A stretch of 33,527 nt of DNA from contig CAKZMO010000397.1 in NCBI GenBank assembly GCA_937128595.1, positions 1 through 33,527 on the forward strand, given 5' to 3'. The stretch's first letter is position 1, and every line of letters starts with the position of its first letter. Below are positions 6,750 to 15,875 of the stretch, piece after piece. The notes under the pieces were generated by a model. That model made no database searches. It worked only from the letters and a program-made list of their open reading frames with translations, and was not told where the DNA came from. The translations under genes were made by a program, and so were the position numbers. The stretch comes from an uncultured cyanobacterium (GTDB lineage Bacteria > Cyanobacteriota > Cyanobacteriia > CAKZMO01).

Positions 6750-8792
6750 TTATTGTCCGAGCCGCCGCTGCATCTCTTGCCGCAGAGCGCTGGCTTCTGG
6801 GTATTCAGGTCGAAGCTGGAGTGCCTTTTCTACTGAAGAGAGACCTTCTTGAAACTGTCTCCGTTCCCAAAGGGTTGCTCCTCGGTTGCTCCAGGCTTCT
6901 GCAAAGTCAGGACTGATGGCGATCGCCTGATCAAAGGCATCGAGGGCACCTTGAGTGTTGCCCAAGCTGAGTAGTGCTGTACCTTTATTATTCCAAGCTT
7001 CTGAAAATTCAGGATCGTAGCCCAGCGCTTGGTTGTAGAGCCGCAGTGCCTCCTCGGGTTGTTCGCGCTTCTCAAGGGCAAATCCCTTACTCCAAATGGC
7101 TTGCACGTTGCCGCTATCGAGGGAAATCGCCTGATCACAAGCCGCGATCGCTTCCTGATGGCGCTGGAGCTGATTCAGCACATAGCACCGTCCGCTGTGG
7201 GCGGGTGAAGAAGACTCATTACGAGCGATCGCCTCTTCGTAGCGGGCAAGTGCCTGGTTGTAGTCTTGAGCCTGTTGCAAGTCTTGAGCTTCTTGTAACA
7301 GCTCTCTCAACGGTTTTTGATCGCTGGCCTGATGGGTCAGCTCTGTCCCTGCATCTGGATCTGACTCTGGGGCAGACGACTGCTCGGCATTTGCAGGCTC
7401 ATCGACAGGGGCTGCTGTAGACTCCGACTGCACTGATGCACTCGGCGCACTACCGAGTTCGGGAGCGCAAGCTCGCCAGGTGATCAAGCTCAAACTGGCT
7501 AGGATGGCGATCGCCACGGGCGGCAACACTTTTTTGCGAACAGCAGGGGAGGTCAGAGCAGGGACGACCTGAGTCGCGACAGAAGTCGTTACGGAAGGAT
7601 GAATCGGCGGTTTTGACTCTAGCGGCTGTCCTGGAGCCACGACCTGAGTCGGTTCGGTTTTGTTACCTGTGTCGCCTGTTGATAAGTAGAGGGAGTTTCC
7701 AGGGGACTGATGCCCAGCGACAGGATGAGTTGGCGCTTGACTCGGAGGTGCAGGATCGGATTGGGTTTCAGGCAGGGGCGCTTCAGAATAAGTATTGGGC
7801 ATCGAAGACGAGTTGGGAGCCTCGATACTTGCTCTGTTTGCAGGTGAATTTGAGGCGAAGGGAGCCGAGGAAGTCTCTGAAGATCTGGCCGGATGGTTGA
7901 CGGTCAGATCATGTGGAATTTCCTGTCGCAGCGATTCAGGTAGAGTATCGAGCGCTTCAAAGGCTTCTCTGGCGGTGCTATAGCGAGCCCGGTAGTCATA
8001 TCGCACCATCCGATCGAGAATGTCAACCAGTTCGGATGTGGCTTGAGGATCGTGGTGGTGCCAGCCGATTTCGCCGGTGCGAGGATCGGGTGTCAGCAGT
8101 CGAGGATGTTGTCCTGTTAACGCCTGAATTCCCATCATGCCAACGGCATAGAGGTCGCTGCTGAAGTGAGGTGTACCGCTGAGTTGCTCACCCGGCATAT
8201 AGCCCTGGGTTCCAATGGACACGGTATGGGTGATGCCCGTGCTGGATGTGGACATTTGGGTACTGGCTTGTTTCACCGCACCAAAGTCAATGAGCACGAT
8301 GCGATGGTCGGAATGGCGACGAATCAAATTCGAGGGCTTTAAGTCTCGGTGAATCACCCGATGGTCATGGACGAAAGACAAAATTCGCAGCAGGTCGCCT
8401 AAAAATGCGACGACTTGAGGTTCGTTCCATGCTGTCGTAGAGAACAGCTCATCCGACAACGAATGGCCGACTACTAACTCTTGAGCTAGATAAAATTCTT
8501 GATTTTGTTCAAAGTGAGCCAGCAGTCGAGGAATTTGGGGATGACTACCTAACTGGTAAAGCACCTGCGCCTCGGTATCAAACAGCCGTCGGGCCACAGC
8601 CAAGTCTTGAGCACTGGTGACTTGGGGCTTTAGTTGTTTGACGACACAGAGAGGATGCCCTGGTAGGTGAAGGTCGCGGGCGCGAAATGTCTGCCCAAAG
8701 CCTCCGGCTCCAAGCTGTTCAACAATTTCATAGCGCCCTCCTAACGGTTGAGACGTGCCCGGCCAAATTGACCGCAAAAAATCCAATGCCAT
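6750..8792 (-). CDS. Membrane Ser/Thr protein kinase with C-terminal TPRs
   Basis: 680-aa eukaryotic-type kinase. The catalytic domain (~20-290) has the glycine loop LGAGGFGQTF, ATP lysine Lys52 (VVKQLKP), catalytic loop HRDLKPSN (Asp150) and magnesium loop DFGAVK (Asp169), so it should be active. A Pro/Ser/Thr-rich linker (~295-415) follows, then one hydrophobic segment at ~421-443. Four or five tetratricopeptide repeats end the protein (~495-670), with phrases such as AWNNKGTALLSLGN and AWSNRGATLWERR. With one membrane span the kinase would be cytoplasmic and the TPRs on the other side. It starts 57 nt after the MscS-DEP gene and probably belongs to one unit with that channel and the FHA protein. 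Substrates are unknown. Confidence 0.92.
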   Translation of the reverse strand: MALDFLRSIWPGTSQPLGGRYEIVEQLGAGGFGQTFRARDLHLPGHPLCVVKQLKPQVTSAQDLAVARRLFDTEAQVLYQLGSHPQIPRLLAHFEQNQEFYLAQELVVGHSLSDELFSTTAWNEPQVVAFLGDLLRILSFVHDHRVIHRDLKPSNLIRRHSDHRIVLIDFGAVKQASTQMSTSSTGITHTVSIGTQGYMPGEQLSGTPHFSSDLYAVGMMGIQALTGQHPRLLTPDPRTGEIGWHHHDPQATSELVDILDRMVRYDYRARYSTAREAFEALDTLPESLRQEIPHDLTVNHPARSSETSSAPFASNSPANRASIEAPNSSSMPNTYSEAPLPETQSDPAPPSQAPTHPVAGHQSPGNSLYLSTGDTGNKTEPTQVVAPGQPLESKPPIHPSVTTSVATQVVPALTSPAVRKKVLPPVAIAILASLSLITWRACAPELGSAPSASVQSESTAAPVDEPANAEQSSAPESDPDAGTELTHQASDQKPLRELLQEAQDLQQAQDYNQALARYEEAIARNESSSPAHSGRCYVLNQLQRHQEAIAACDQAISLDSGNVQAIWSKGFALEKREQPEEALRLYNQALGYDPEFSEAWNNKGTALLSLGNTQGALDAFDQAIAISPDFAEAWSNRGATLWERRQFQEGLSSVEKALQLRPEYPEASALRQEMQRRLGQ

Positions 8793-8849
8793 AGGGAGTG
8801 GTAGTGTATCGTACTAAGCCAGATGAGATAGATGCCCCTCACAAGACAG

Positions 8850-11039
8850 TTATAAGACACTCTCTGATGGTGTAGAGTTCCGCTCTTGGCGATAAAACCG
8901 ATAGAAGTAATATCCGTCTCTAAACAGCTTATCGTCGATTAATCCCCGAATAAATCCCTGCTGAAGCAAACTTTGGCCGATGAACAGCGATTCCTCCCGT
9001 GAATAGCCGCGTTCTTGTACCAGCCACTCCACTGCTGCGGTGCCTGTAAAGCAAGAGGGATAGAAGTTGGAATGATAGTGGCGATCGCGCACTGACAATC
9101 CCGACTCGGCCTGCATGTCTTGGGCAATCTCTTCTAAATCTAAGCTCTCTAGGGAAGAAGTTCGCTGACCTGTCTCTACAGGAAAGGGTTCGGGGCGCGC
9201 TTCTGATGGAGGATTGAGATATTCTGAGCTAACGTAATCCGCATCAGCTTGGTCTGGGCGATGATGTTCAGCGAAGTCCTCATCTGTTTGGATGACCGTT
9301 ATCTCTTCATCTTGTGGTAGGGCCTCAGGCGGTTGACCCGAGGAAACGTGAGCCGTTTGTCTTTCGGAGTCTTGGAACGTTTGTTGAGGGCTGCTCTGAG
9401 CGCCATTTTGACTTGCATTGTGTTTGAGCACCGTCAGCAGGTCGTCGAGTTGGGGCGATCGCAAATGCAGCACTCGTTGGGGAAACGGAATTTCAATATC
9501 GTAGCGACGCAGGCTGGCCTCAATGGCGTAATATAGGTCGCTTTTCACCTTAAACTGCTTGCGCGGTTCCCCCGTCCAGACCATCAGCTCGAAATTTAGG
9601 GCATTGTCGCCAAAGCCGTGAAACCACACTTCGGGATGAGGCCGCAGCAACACTTCGGGATGTCGCTTCACGGCCTCTAGCAAGGCTCGCTTTACCTTCT
9701 CAATATTTGAACCATAGGCTACACCCACGGGCAAGTGCAGACGCGACACCGGATCGCCGTGGCTCCAGTTGATCACCTCATTTTCTAGAAATCGCGAGTT
9801 GGGGACAATGATTGTCACCTGATCCAGCGTGCGAATCTCGGTGCTGCGGGCTCCGATATGTTCGACAGTGCCCACCAGCTCTCCTACGTTGACAAAGTCG
9901 CCCAGCTGAATTGGACGTTCTAGCGTGATGATGAAGCCGCTGATAAAGTTGTTGGTGATATTTTGCACACCGAAACCGAGTCCAACACCGAGCACACTGG
10001 CAAGAATCGCAAGGGAGCTGACATCAATGCCCCAAATCTGCAGCAAGATGATGATGCCCAAAAACGTGAGGGCGTACTGTACCAGCACCCCCAAAATGTC
10101 TTGCATTCGCCGATCAAGTCCTGCCCGTCGCAGTACGTAGAGCCGGAAAAATCGAGTGATGAGGCTGACTAAAAACCACAACCCCACCGTGAGCATCAGA
10201 AACAGCAGGAGTTCTAGTGCCGAATAGTTGCTCGTGCCGAGATTGATAATGCGGGCTGTGAGAAATTCGAAAATTTTGTAGCGCCAGCTTCGAGCCTGGG
10301 GAAACGTGTCGGTGACGGTATAGGCCACTGTTGTCCACAGGCCCACTTGAATCCCCAGTAACCCTAGTTGCCAAAAAAGTTTGAGAGGGCGTGTCCATTC
10401 GCGGACATTAGATGTGGTGTGGAGTAGCCATTGGTCGAGACGACGCGACACCCAGCGACCCAGCACATGCAGCCCTAGATGAACCGCGATCGCCCCCAAT
10501 ATCACAATCAGGCTATATAGAGCTGCCTGTCGCAAATAAGCAGGCCGCCGCTCTAGCTGTCCCCGTTGCAAGGCTCTCTCCAGTGATTCAGCCCAGACAC
10601 GAGCCTGTTGATAGCGATTGAGACGCGGATCGGCAACATCTGCTTCTGTGACGGTGGTGAGAATCTTGTTGCTGTTTTGGCTTTTGAGATAGACAAGCGA
10701 ACCGTCTCGAACGACATCAATTTCGATTAGGTCAGGCGATCGCCCTTCTTCTTCTAATGTGAGATTGATTTGTTGTGCCCGTTCTGCGGCAGGCAGCGAA
10801 CTGGTGTTGCGCACTTCAAAGATAGGATTACCGTCTACCACTACCGCAGCCGATTCCGACAGCGCGCTCTTTGAAGGGGGAGAAACCTGAGAGTCTACTT
10901 GAGCCTCAACTGCTACTCCTCCAATATGAGGAGCGATCGCCAATATCAAAGCACAAGCACTGAGAATCAATCGTTGCCAGCACAACCCGTTGCTCTGTCG
11001 CTGACCAAACCGAAACGCTGAGAAGATCTGAAAGTTCAC
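8850..11039 (-). CDS. MscS-family mechanosensitive channel with C-terminal DEP domain
   Basis: Small-conductance mechanosensitive channel protein, 729 aa from GTG 11039. A longer reading from ATG 11138 gives 762 aa but overlaps the FHA gene by 89 nt and adds a basic leader. GTG 11039 sits 10 nt after the FHA stop. In 762-aa numbering the domains are: signal-like helix ~56-80; a periplasmic domain ~95-195; helices at ~203-225, 255-275, 308-330 and 348-368; the MscS pore and beta domain ~372-500 (SSLAILASVLGVGLGFGVQN, then RPIQLGDFVNV); an acidic linker ~570-665; and a DEP domain ~672-750 (FTGTAAVEWLVQERGYSREE). DEP domains usually mediate membrane or protein targeting in signalling. The fusion suggests a channel whose gating is tied to signalling, perhaps through the adjacent kinase. 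Confidence 0.88.
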   Translation of the reverse strand: MNFQIFSAFRFGQRQSNGLCWQRLILSACALILAIAPHIGGVAVEAQVDSQVSPPSKSALSESAAVVVDGNPIFEVRNTSSLPAAERAQQINLTLEEEGRSPDLIEIDVVRDGSLVYLKSQNSNKILTTVTEADVADPRLNRYQQARVWAESLERALQRGQLERRPAYLRQAALYSLIVILGAIAVHLGLHVLGRWVSRRLDQWLLHTTSNVREWTRPLKLFWQLGLLGIQVGLWTTVAYTVTDTFPQARSWRYKIFEFLTARIINLGTSNYSALELLLFLMLTVGLWFLVSLITRFFRLYVLRRAGLDRRMQDILGVLVQYALTFLGIIILLQIWGIDVSSLAILASVLGVGLGFGVQNITNNFISGFIITLERPIQLGDFVNVGELVGTVEHIGARSTEIRTLDQVTIIVPNSRFLENEVINWSHGDPVSRLHLPVGVAYGSNIEKVKRALLEAVKRHPEVLLRPHPEVWFHGFGDNALNFELMVWTGEPRKQFKVKSDLYYAIEASLRRYDIEIPFPQRVLHLRSPQLDDLLTVLKHNASQNGAQSSPQQTFQDSERQTAHVSSGQPPEALPQDEEITVIQTDEDFAEHHRPDQADADYVSSEYLNPPSEARPEPFPVETGQRTSSLESLDLEEIAQDMQAESGLSVRDRHYHSNFYPSCFTGTAAVEWLVQERGYSREESLFIGQSLLQQGFIRGLIDDKLFRDGYYFYRFYRQERNSTPSESVL

Positions 11040-11049
11040 AAATGGAAAG

Positions 11050-11619
11050 TTACGAAAAGATCTGAGTGATAGGCAACGGAGCTGGGAGCGATGATTCTGA
11101 GTCAATTTGCGGGCGCGATCGCTCCAGCAACAATCCAAACAGACCCCACGTCGCTAATCCCATCAGCGCCAGCACGACCAATCCCCCAATCCAAATAAAC
11201 ATGGCATTGGAACTCGGACTAGCGGCTTGTTTAGAAAGATGGCTGTGCTCCAGATTAAGTTCCGTTGTATTGGTGGTTCCGTCGCGGGCGATCGCCGCTG
11301 TAATTTTATAGGGGCCGATGCGAAGGGTATCTTTTCCTGTAAAGGGCTGATTTTCTTTTTGCACCGATCGCCCGTTCAAAAATGTGCCATTGACGCTCTG
11401 ATCGGTAATGCAAAGCTGCTGGTTTGTGATTGTAATCAGCGCATGATAGCGAGACACCTGTTTATTGGGCATCTCTAGTCGCGAAATCGGAAGGGCTCCC
11501 CACTGTTCTGGCATCTGAGGTGCTTCTCGACCAATGGCGATCGGCGCTCTCAGCATCGGCTCGTGCAATTCGCCCGTATCTGGGTCTTCCCACCTAAGTT
11601 GAATAAAATCGCCCGACAT
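11050..11619 (-). CDS. FHA-domain protein with C-terminal membrane helix
   Basis: 189-aa forkhead-associated protein, starting at ATG 11619 because GAGGAG lies six bases upstream. The frame is open to 11673, but that leader has no such site. The FHA domain (~20-110) shows GREAP, SRYHALI and NGTFLNG, the loops that grip phosphothreonine peptides. A linker and one strongly hydrophobic helix follow (~132-160, AMFIWIGGLVVLALMGLATW), then a short tail. It would hold the phosphopeptide reader at the membrane. It is first of three co-oriented genes, with an MscS-DEP channel and a Ser/Thr kinase behind it; the kinase is the natural source of phosphothreonine for it. Confidence 0.87.
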   Translation of the reverse strand: MSGDFIQLRWEDPDTGELHEPMLRAPIAIGREAPQMPEQWGALPISRLEMPNKQVSRYHALITITNQQLCITDQSVNGTFLNGRSVQKENQPFTGKDTLRIGPYKITAAIARDGTTNTTELNLEHSHLSKQAASPSSNAMFIWIGGLVVLALMGLATWGLFGLLLERSRPQIDSESSLPAPLPITQIFS

Positions 11620-11896
11620 AGCGCTCCTCACAGCAGCAGGATGTGAAACGGCAGATGAAATCATCCTCATCATAATGGGCAGATTTCACAGCGTCATGTT
11701 CTTTCAGAGAATCACATCTTAAATTGTGCGGTGGATATCAGGAGCGATCCGGATGCAACAGGGTTGTATCAGAGAGCGATCGCCATCATTTCTTCTCTAA
11801 CAATGCTTTTGACCTTTCTGCTGCCGTCCTCGTGGCCTCTTCGGGCACAACTTATCCTCTCAGCGCGCGGCTCAACTATTACGGCAACACGAGGGA

Positions 11897-12307
11897 CTAT
11901 GAAGAGGCCGTCTCTGCAGATGCTTGAGATGCGATCGCCGGATCCGGCGGCTCGATTTTCCGCCCAGGAGACTGAAACAGCAAGTAGTTCAGCACCGTTC
12001 GCACCATGATGATGGCTGCAAGGCGAGCAATGTCATCCCATCGGCTCGAAAACATGGTTTTGAGAATGCTTGCCCCAACCAAAAAGCTCAGTCCTAGGGA
12101 AAACGAATAGCCCATGGCTAATCGGCTCCGTTCAAAGGCTTCAGGGGTCTGCGCTTGAAACAGCAGATCCCGCAAAAAGATCACCATTGCCTTTGATACA
12201 CCAACCGCAATCACAAACAGCGCCAGCAGTTGGCAGACACTGGTCAGGATCAAACTCAACGCCCTGACAATGGCAACAATATCAATTGCAGGAAAGAAGT
12301 CGTTCAT
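11897..12307 (-). CDS. DUF1622 family membrane protein
   Basis: 136-aa integral membrane protein with three or four hydrophobic segments. SFSLGLSFLVGASILKT, the aspartate-bearing WDDIARLAAIIMVRTVLNYLLF and a short hydrophilic tail are characteristic of the DUF1622 family. Function is unknown for the family. It lies 96 nt downstream of the DM13 lipoprotein on the same strand, close enough to share its transcript, though it could have its own promoter. Upstream of the FHA gene, 11674-11896 holds no gene I can support. Confidence 0.8.
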   Translation of the reverse strand: MNDFFPAIDIVAIVRALSLILTSVCQLLALFVIAVGVSKAMVIFLRDLLFQAQTPEAFERSRLAMGYSFSLGLSFLVGASILKTMFSSRWDDIARLAAIIMVRTVLNYLLFQSPGRKIEPPDPAIASQASAETASS

Positions 12308-12403
12308 GTTTCAGACAGAAAAACACAGGAAGCGTGACGTCCCTCGTCCTTCTGTACTTTAGCAGCAGGAGCCTGAGATTTTGGGCGATCGCGCTTCTCA
12401 ACC

Positions 12404-12919
12404 CTATTGCAGTTGAGCTGATGCGAAGGACGCATTAAACTCTCGGCACCAAACCACCACAGAGGCGTACTCATCTATGTCCACTTCGGCGGGAATGACG
12501 TATTCCTGCGCCCCAGAAGACGATTTTAGCGGGGCAATTTCGACGTAGTCGCTTTCTTGTAAGGGAAAAGCTGGAGGTTCTGTGGAGCCGATGACATCTT
12601 CTGATGTATGTAGCACGACGAAGGGATCGGGGGCATTTTCAACGGTTTGGAAGTCATCGGAAAAGGTAACGATGAAACCACTTTCGGTCTGTGTCAGTTC
12701 AGCCGCACCTGCGGTGTCATGTTCTCCAGGCACGAACGTTCCAGAGCGGACTAAACTTTCTGGCTCTGGTGCTTCTACTGGAGACTCTTCAGACGTTTCA
12801 GCGGTCGCTGCGGTGTCGTCGGAAGAGGTCTCAGTGGTGGATTGAGATTGGCAAGCGGCGATCGCCCCCGATGTGGTTAGGGCGATCGCCATGAGTCCAG
12901 TGGCCATGAATCGATTCAT
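12404..12919 (-). CDS. DM13-domain lipoprotein
   Basis: 171-aa secreted lipoprotein. The signal peptide ends in IAAC (Cys23), followed by an acidic Ser/Thr-rich tether to ~55. A DM13 domain (~60-170) then shows SGTFVPGEHDTAGAAEL, FSDDFQT, and near the end SGAQEYVIPAEVDIDEYASV with VVWCREFN carrying the family's conserved Cys. DM13 domains have been proposed to act in extracytoplasmic electron transfer. It begins 13 nt after the end of the FAD/[2Fe-2S] reductase gene and is very likely co-transcribed, which supports a redox link. No enzymatic activity can be claimed. Confidence 0.85.
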   Translation of the reverse strand: MNRFMATGLMAIALTTSGAIAACQSQSTTETSSDDTAATAETSEESPVEAPEPESLVRSGTFVPGEHDTAGAAELTQTESGFIVTFSDDFQTVENAPDPFVVLHTSEDVIGSTEPPAFPLQESDYVEIAPLKSSSGAQEYVIPAEVDIDEYASVVVWCREFNASFASAQLQ

Positions 12920-12932
12920 AACATTCAGTTCC

Positions 12933-14273
12933 TTATAGATCGAGAATAACGTTCGGCGTTTTTGGCTTGGAGATGCAGATCAACACTGAGCCTTCATCCG
13001 GTGTGCCGCTGGGGTCTTCGTCGTACTCTACTTCGCCCTCTGCGATCGCGCATGCACAGGTAAGGCAGATGCCTTGGCGACAGCTATAGTCGGGATTGAG
13101 ACCTTGTTCTTCAGCAAATTCTAGCAGTGTGCCGTCTTCTGGATGCCAAACGGCAGTTTTTCCAGAACGGGTAAACGTCACCTCAGCGCTGGCTCCATTA
13201 CCTTCGGCTGGAGCTTTCGCCGTTTTAGCCGCCGCCTTCGGCTTCGAGAAAGACTCAAAGAAGACTTGACTCTCCGGCACGCCCAAAGCACTTAAGCCCT
13301 CCCGCAGAGAATCCATGAACGCGGGAGAGCCACACAGAAAATAATCCGCATCTGCTGAATCATGATGGAGCGATTTAATCTCAGGAATAATCATCTGCTC
13401 CAGCATGTCTGCATCGACATAGCCTGTGCTGTGATAAGTTCCCTCATCTTCTGGGCGGGGACGACTGTATCGATAGTAGAGGTGCAGGTTGGAAAAGGAT
13501 TGGGCGACATCCGCCATTTCTTCCTGAAATGCGTGGAAGTCACTATTTCTTGCGCCATGCAAAAACCAAATGTGACGTTCTGGGTTCAGCCGTTCTACGG
13601 CTTTTGCCATGCTGATCATAGGTGTAATTCCGACGCCATTACTGATCAGAACGGCGGGTCGAGTCTGGGCCACGTCGAGCACAAACTTGCCGCTAGGTGG
13701 CTTAGCCGGAATAACAGCTCCTTCTTCAATATGGTCATGGATGAAATTGGACGCCAGCCCTGGAGGAACATCTGAATCTTTGGGAGCGAGTTCTCGCTTG
13801 ATTGAGAGGCGATAGTGTTCTACCGGATTGTGATAGTCCGACAAAGAATAGGTGCGAATCACGGGTCGGGGCTGATTGGGAATGTCGAGGCGAATGGTCA
13901 AAAACTGCCCTGGCTTAAACGGCGGAATCGACTGACCATCCTTAGGCTTGAGATAAAAGGACGTGATTTCAGCGCTCTCTTTGACTTTGCGTGCTACTAC
14001 AAAATCACGCCAGTCCGTCCACTCGTTGCCTGCCTTCGTGGTGTTCTTGCGAGCTGAGGGAGATGCAGGTGGAGGGGTTGCTGCCCCGATGATAGCTCCC
14101 GCAACAGCACTGATTCCAGCAATGTAGCCCACTGTACGGAAGGCACTATCTTCTCTATTCTCTGAAAATCCAACAGCTACTCCAGCTACCATCGTCGCGG
14201 CGGAAAATCCTACCCATGCGCCCAAAGCTCCTCGACCGATAGGATTTCGAATTGATTCGATGCCGTCAGCCAT
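12933..14273 (-). CDS. Membrane-anchored FAD/NAD(P)H reductase fused to [2Fe-2S] ferredoxin
   Basis: 446-aa electron-transfer flavoprotein. Two hydrophobic segments at the N-terminus (~16-36 and ~46-64) suggest membrane attachment. An FAD-binding FR-type barrel follows (~85-200) with RTYSLS at 140-145, then a nucleotide-binding domain (~203-340) with ISNGVGITPMISM and the C-terminal FLCGSPAFM. A plant-type ferredoxin domain (~362-446) carries Cys398, Cys403, Cys406 and Cys433 in the CxxxxCxxC...C pattern. The order resembles flavohemoprotein or phthalate-dioxygenase-type reductases without a heme domain. Electrons should pass NAD(P)H-FAD-[2Fe-2S]-acceptor. The DM13 lipoprotein 13 nt downstream is a candidate partner. 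The physiological acceptor is unknown. Confidence 0.9.
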   Translation of the reverse strand: MADGIESIRNPIGRGALGAWVGFSAATMVAGVAVGFSENREDSAFRTVGYIAGISAVAGAIIGAATPPPASPSARKNTTKAGNEWTDWRDFVVARKVKESAEITSFYLKPKDGQSIPPFKPGQFLTIRLDIPNQPRPVIRTYSLSDYHNPVEHYRLSIKRELAPKDSDVPPGLASNFIHDHIEEGAVIPAKPPSGKFVLDVAQTRPAVLISNGVGITPMISMAKAVERLNPERHIWFLHGARNSDFHAFQEEMADVAQSFSNLHLYYRYSRPRPEDEGTYHSTGYVDADMLEQMIIPEIKSLHHDSADADYFLCGSPAFMDSLREGLSALGVPESQVFFESFSKPKAAAKTAKAPAEGNGASAEVTFTRSGKTAVWHPEDGTLLEFAEEQGLNPDYSCRQGICLTCACAIAEGEVEYDEDPSGTPDEGSVLICISKPKTPNVILDL

Positions 14274-14416
14274 ATCCGATGTTTCCTCTCAAGTTGGCGA
14301 TCGCACCATGTGATAAATCTCGCTCATTTGTGCTTATATCAGCTCACAGCGCAGGACTCTGAGCGGGTGCTGATTTATAGTTAGCACCTTGAAGAGACCT
14401 TGCTGCAAAACCACCC

Positions 14417-14442
14417 TCATTTCTTCACTTCAGAAGAAATGA
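14417..14442. promoter_or_regulatory. Perfect inverted repeat upstream of the reductase gene
   Basis: TCATTTCTTC at 14417-14426 pairs exactly with GAAGAAATGA at 14433-14442 across a 6-nt centre. It lies about 145-170 nt upstream of the reductase start. A perfect short dyad in a promoter region is a plausible operator; it has no T-run, so it is not a typical terminator. Confidence 0.4.
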
Positions 14443-14718
14443 CGATACTAGAGTAGTCGGCTTGGATGAATCTGAAATGAAAATGGAGATAGACCTTACG
14501 CAGGCAGCAGCAACACAGGCGATCCTGTTCCTACGGTCTCATAAGCAACAGAGACATTCTGGCCTTATTGCCAAGAAAAGGTCTGAACGTGGCCTCCCAA
14601 TCCAGAGAGACGCTTTGAGTGGCGAGAATCTACAAGAGAATGATTTGTCATAGGGTCTGATTCTATGGTGGTTCAATCATCTCACGTAGGATCTGCTAAA
14701 TGAATCAACCATAGAAGA
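14443..14718. other. Spacer between reductase and amidase genes
   Basis: No gene I can support. A 63-codon frame at 14462-14653 has no family features. A 9-bp dyad, TTCTATGGT at 14661-14669 with ACCATAGAA at 14708-14716, lies beside the amidase terminator. Confidence 0.5.
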
Positions 14719-14759
14719 AGCTCCGCATCATGCAACACCTGAATGTGCTATGCGGAGCT
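14719..14759 (-). terminator. Hairpin downstream of amiE
   Basis: AGCTCCGCAT (14719-14728) and ATGCGGAGCT (14750-14759) form a perfect 10-bp stem 28 nt after the amiE stop. On the minus strand it is followed by a pyrimidine-rich TCTTCT rather than a full T-run, so termination is likely but not textbook. Confidence 0.55.
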
Positions 14760-14786
14760 GTACTTGTGCCTTGATCGGCAGATTAT

Positions 14787-15875
14787 CTAGCCTTGAACTC
14801 TGACTGGAACGGTTTCAGATTGAGGCTTGGTTGCAGGAGTAGGAACGTCTTGCTTCGATGGAATTCCCTCAATGGGACACTCTGGTGTCCCTGCTGTCGA
14901 GCGGGTTAATGCTTCAGCCCGTTCTTTCGCTTTCTTGGGCTCGTTTACCCACTCTTTGTAGAAGTCGTAGGGACATTCCATCATGCCTTCGTAACCGTCG
15001 TCCGACTTACCTGTACCAGTGTAGCCGCGATGCATCAGCTTAAAGATATGGTTCTGCGACTGAGCATTCTTGCGAAAATCGCGGATGGCAAACTTAGATA
15101 AAGCCGCGTACTGAATGCCGTTTTCTTCCTCGCCACACTCGCCTAAGGTGCGACCGTCAAAGCCCACAATTGCCGAGTGTCCGAAGTAGCTATACACTCC
15201 GTCGAATCCAGCTGCGTTGGCTACAGCGACGTAGGTATTATTCATCCAGGCCATTGCCTTAGACACGATGATTTGCTGCTCTTTTGCGGGATACATGTAT
15301 CCCTGACAACGAACAATCAGCTCAGCCCCTTTCATGGTGCAATCGCGCCAGATTTCTGGATAGTTGCCGTCATCGCAGATGATCAGGCTGATTTTCAGAC
15401 CCTTCGGCCCTTCAGAAACATAGGTACAGTTGCCGGGATACCATCCTTCGATAGGAACCCAGGGCATAATCTTGCGATATTTCTGGACAATTTCACCCTG
15501 ATCGTTCATCAAAATCAGCGTGTTGTAAGGCACTTTGTGTGGATGAGCTTCGTGCTTCTCTCCTGTGAGCGAGAACACGCCCCAAGTCTTGTTACGAATG
15601 CAGGCTTCAGCAAAAATCTCAGTTTCTGGCCCAGGAATCTCTGATGCCGTGGCCATCATTTCGTCGTGATCGTACATGATGCCGTGAGTAGAATATTCTG
15701 GAAAAATCACCAGATCCATTCCTGGCAAACCCAGCTTCATGCCATCCATCACGGAAGCAATGTTTTTGCAGTTCTCAATGACTTCCTCTTTGGTATGCAG
15801 CCTCGGCATTTTGTAGTTGACGACTGCAACTCCGACTGCGTCTTCGCTCGATGAAATATCGCCGTGATAAGCCAT
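14787..15875 (-). CDS. amiE: Aliphatic amidase AmiE
   Basis: 362-aa nitrilase-superfamily amidase (acylamide amidohydrolase, EC 3.5.1.4), hydrolysing short aliphatic amides such as acetamide to the acid and ammonium in the cytoplasm. Similarity to the Pseudomonas enzyme is very high by recall: [20 protein letters not shown] at the start, then catalytic Glu60 (FPEYS), Lys135 (QKYRKI) and Cys167 ([12 protein letters not shown]), with Glu143 in PIEGWYPG. The last ~20 residues after EGIPSKQ are a longer tail than usual. The start is supported by AGGGG shortly before ATG 15875. Upstream, on its own strand, a GTAN8TAC box is followed after exactly 22 nt by TAAGAT, a classic NtcA-activated promoter. 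Formamidase AmiF is the nearest alternative, but the N-terminus fits AmiE. Confidence 0.94.
   Translation of the reverse strand: MAYHGDISSSEDAVGVAVVNYKMPRLHTKEEVIENCKNIASVMDGMKLGLPGMDLVIFPEYSTHGIMYDHDEMMATASEIPGPETEIFAEACIRNKTWGVFSLTGEKHEAHPHKVPYNTLILMNDQGEIVQKYRKIMPWVPIEGWYPGNCTYVSEGPKGLKISLIICDDGNYPEIWRDCTMKGAELIVRCQGYMYPAKEQQIIVSKAMAWMNNTYVAVANAAGFDGVYSYFGHSAIVGFDGRTLGECGEEENGIQYAALSKFAIRDFRKNAQSQNHIFKLMHRGYTGTGKSDDGYEGMMECPYDFYKEWVNEPKKAKERAEALTRSTAGTPECPIEGIPSKQDVPTPATKPQSETVPVRVQG

Noticed and set aside
6974-7420. 148-codon frame antisense to the kinase TPR region
   Set aside because: Fully antisense to a well-supported gene, with no recognisable domain.
11724-12009. Plus-strand frames between the FHA and DUF1622 genes
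   Set aside because: Overlapping frames with no family features; part is antisense to the end of the DUF1622 gene.
14462-14653. 63-codon frame between reductase and amidase
   Set aside because: Low-complexity hydrophilic sequence, no domain, weak start context; treated as spacer.
15177-15644. 155-codon frame antisense to amiE
   Set aside because: Mirror of a highly conserved enzyme; long antisense frames are expected over conserved genes at this GC content.
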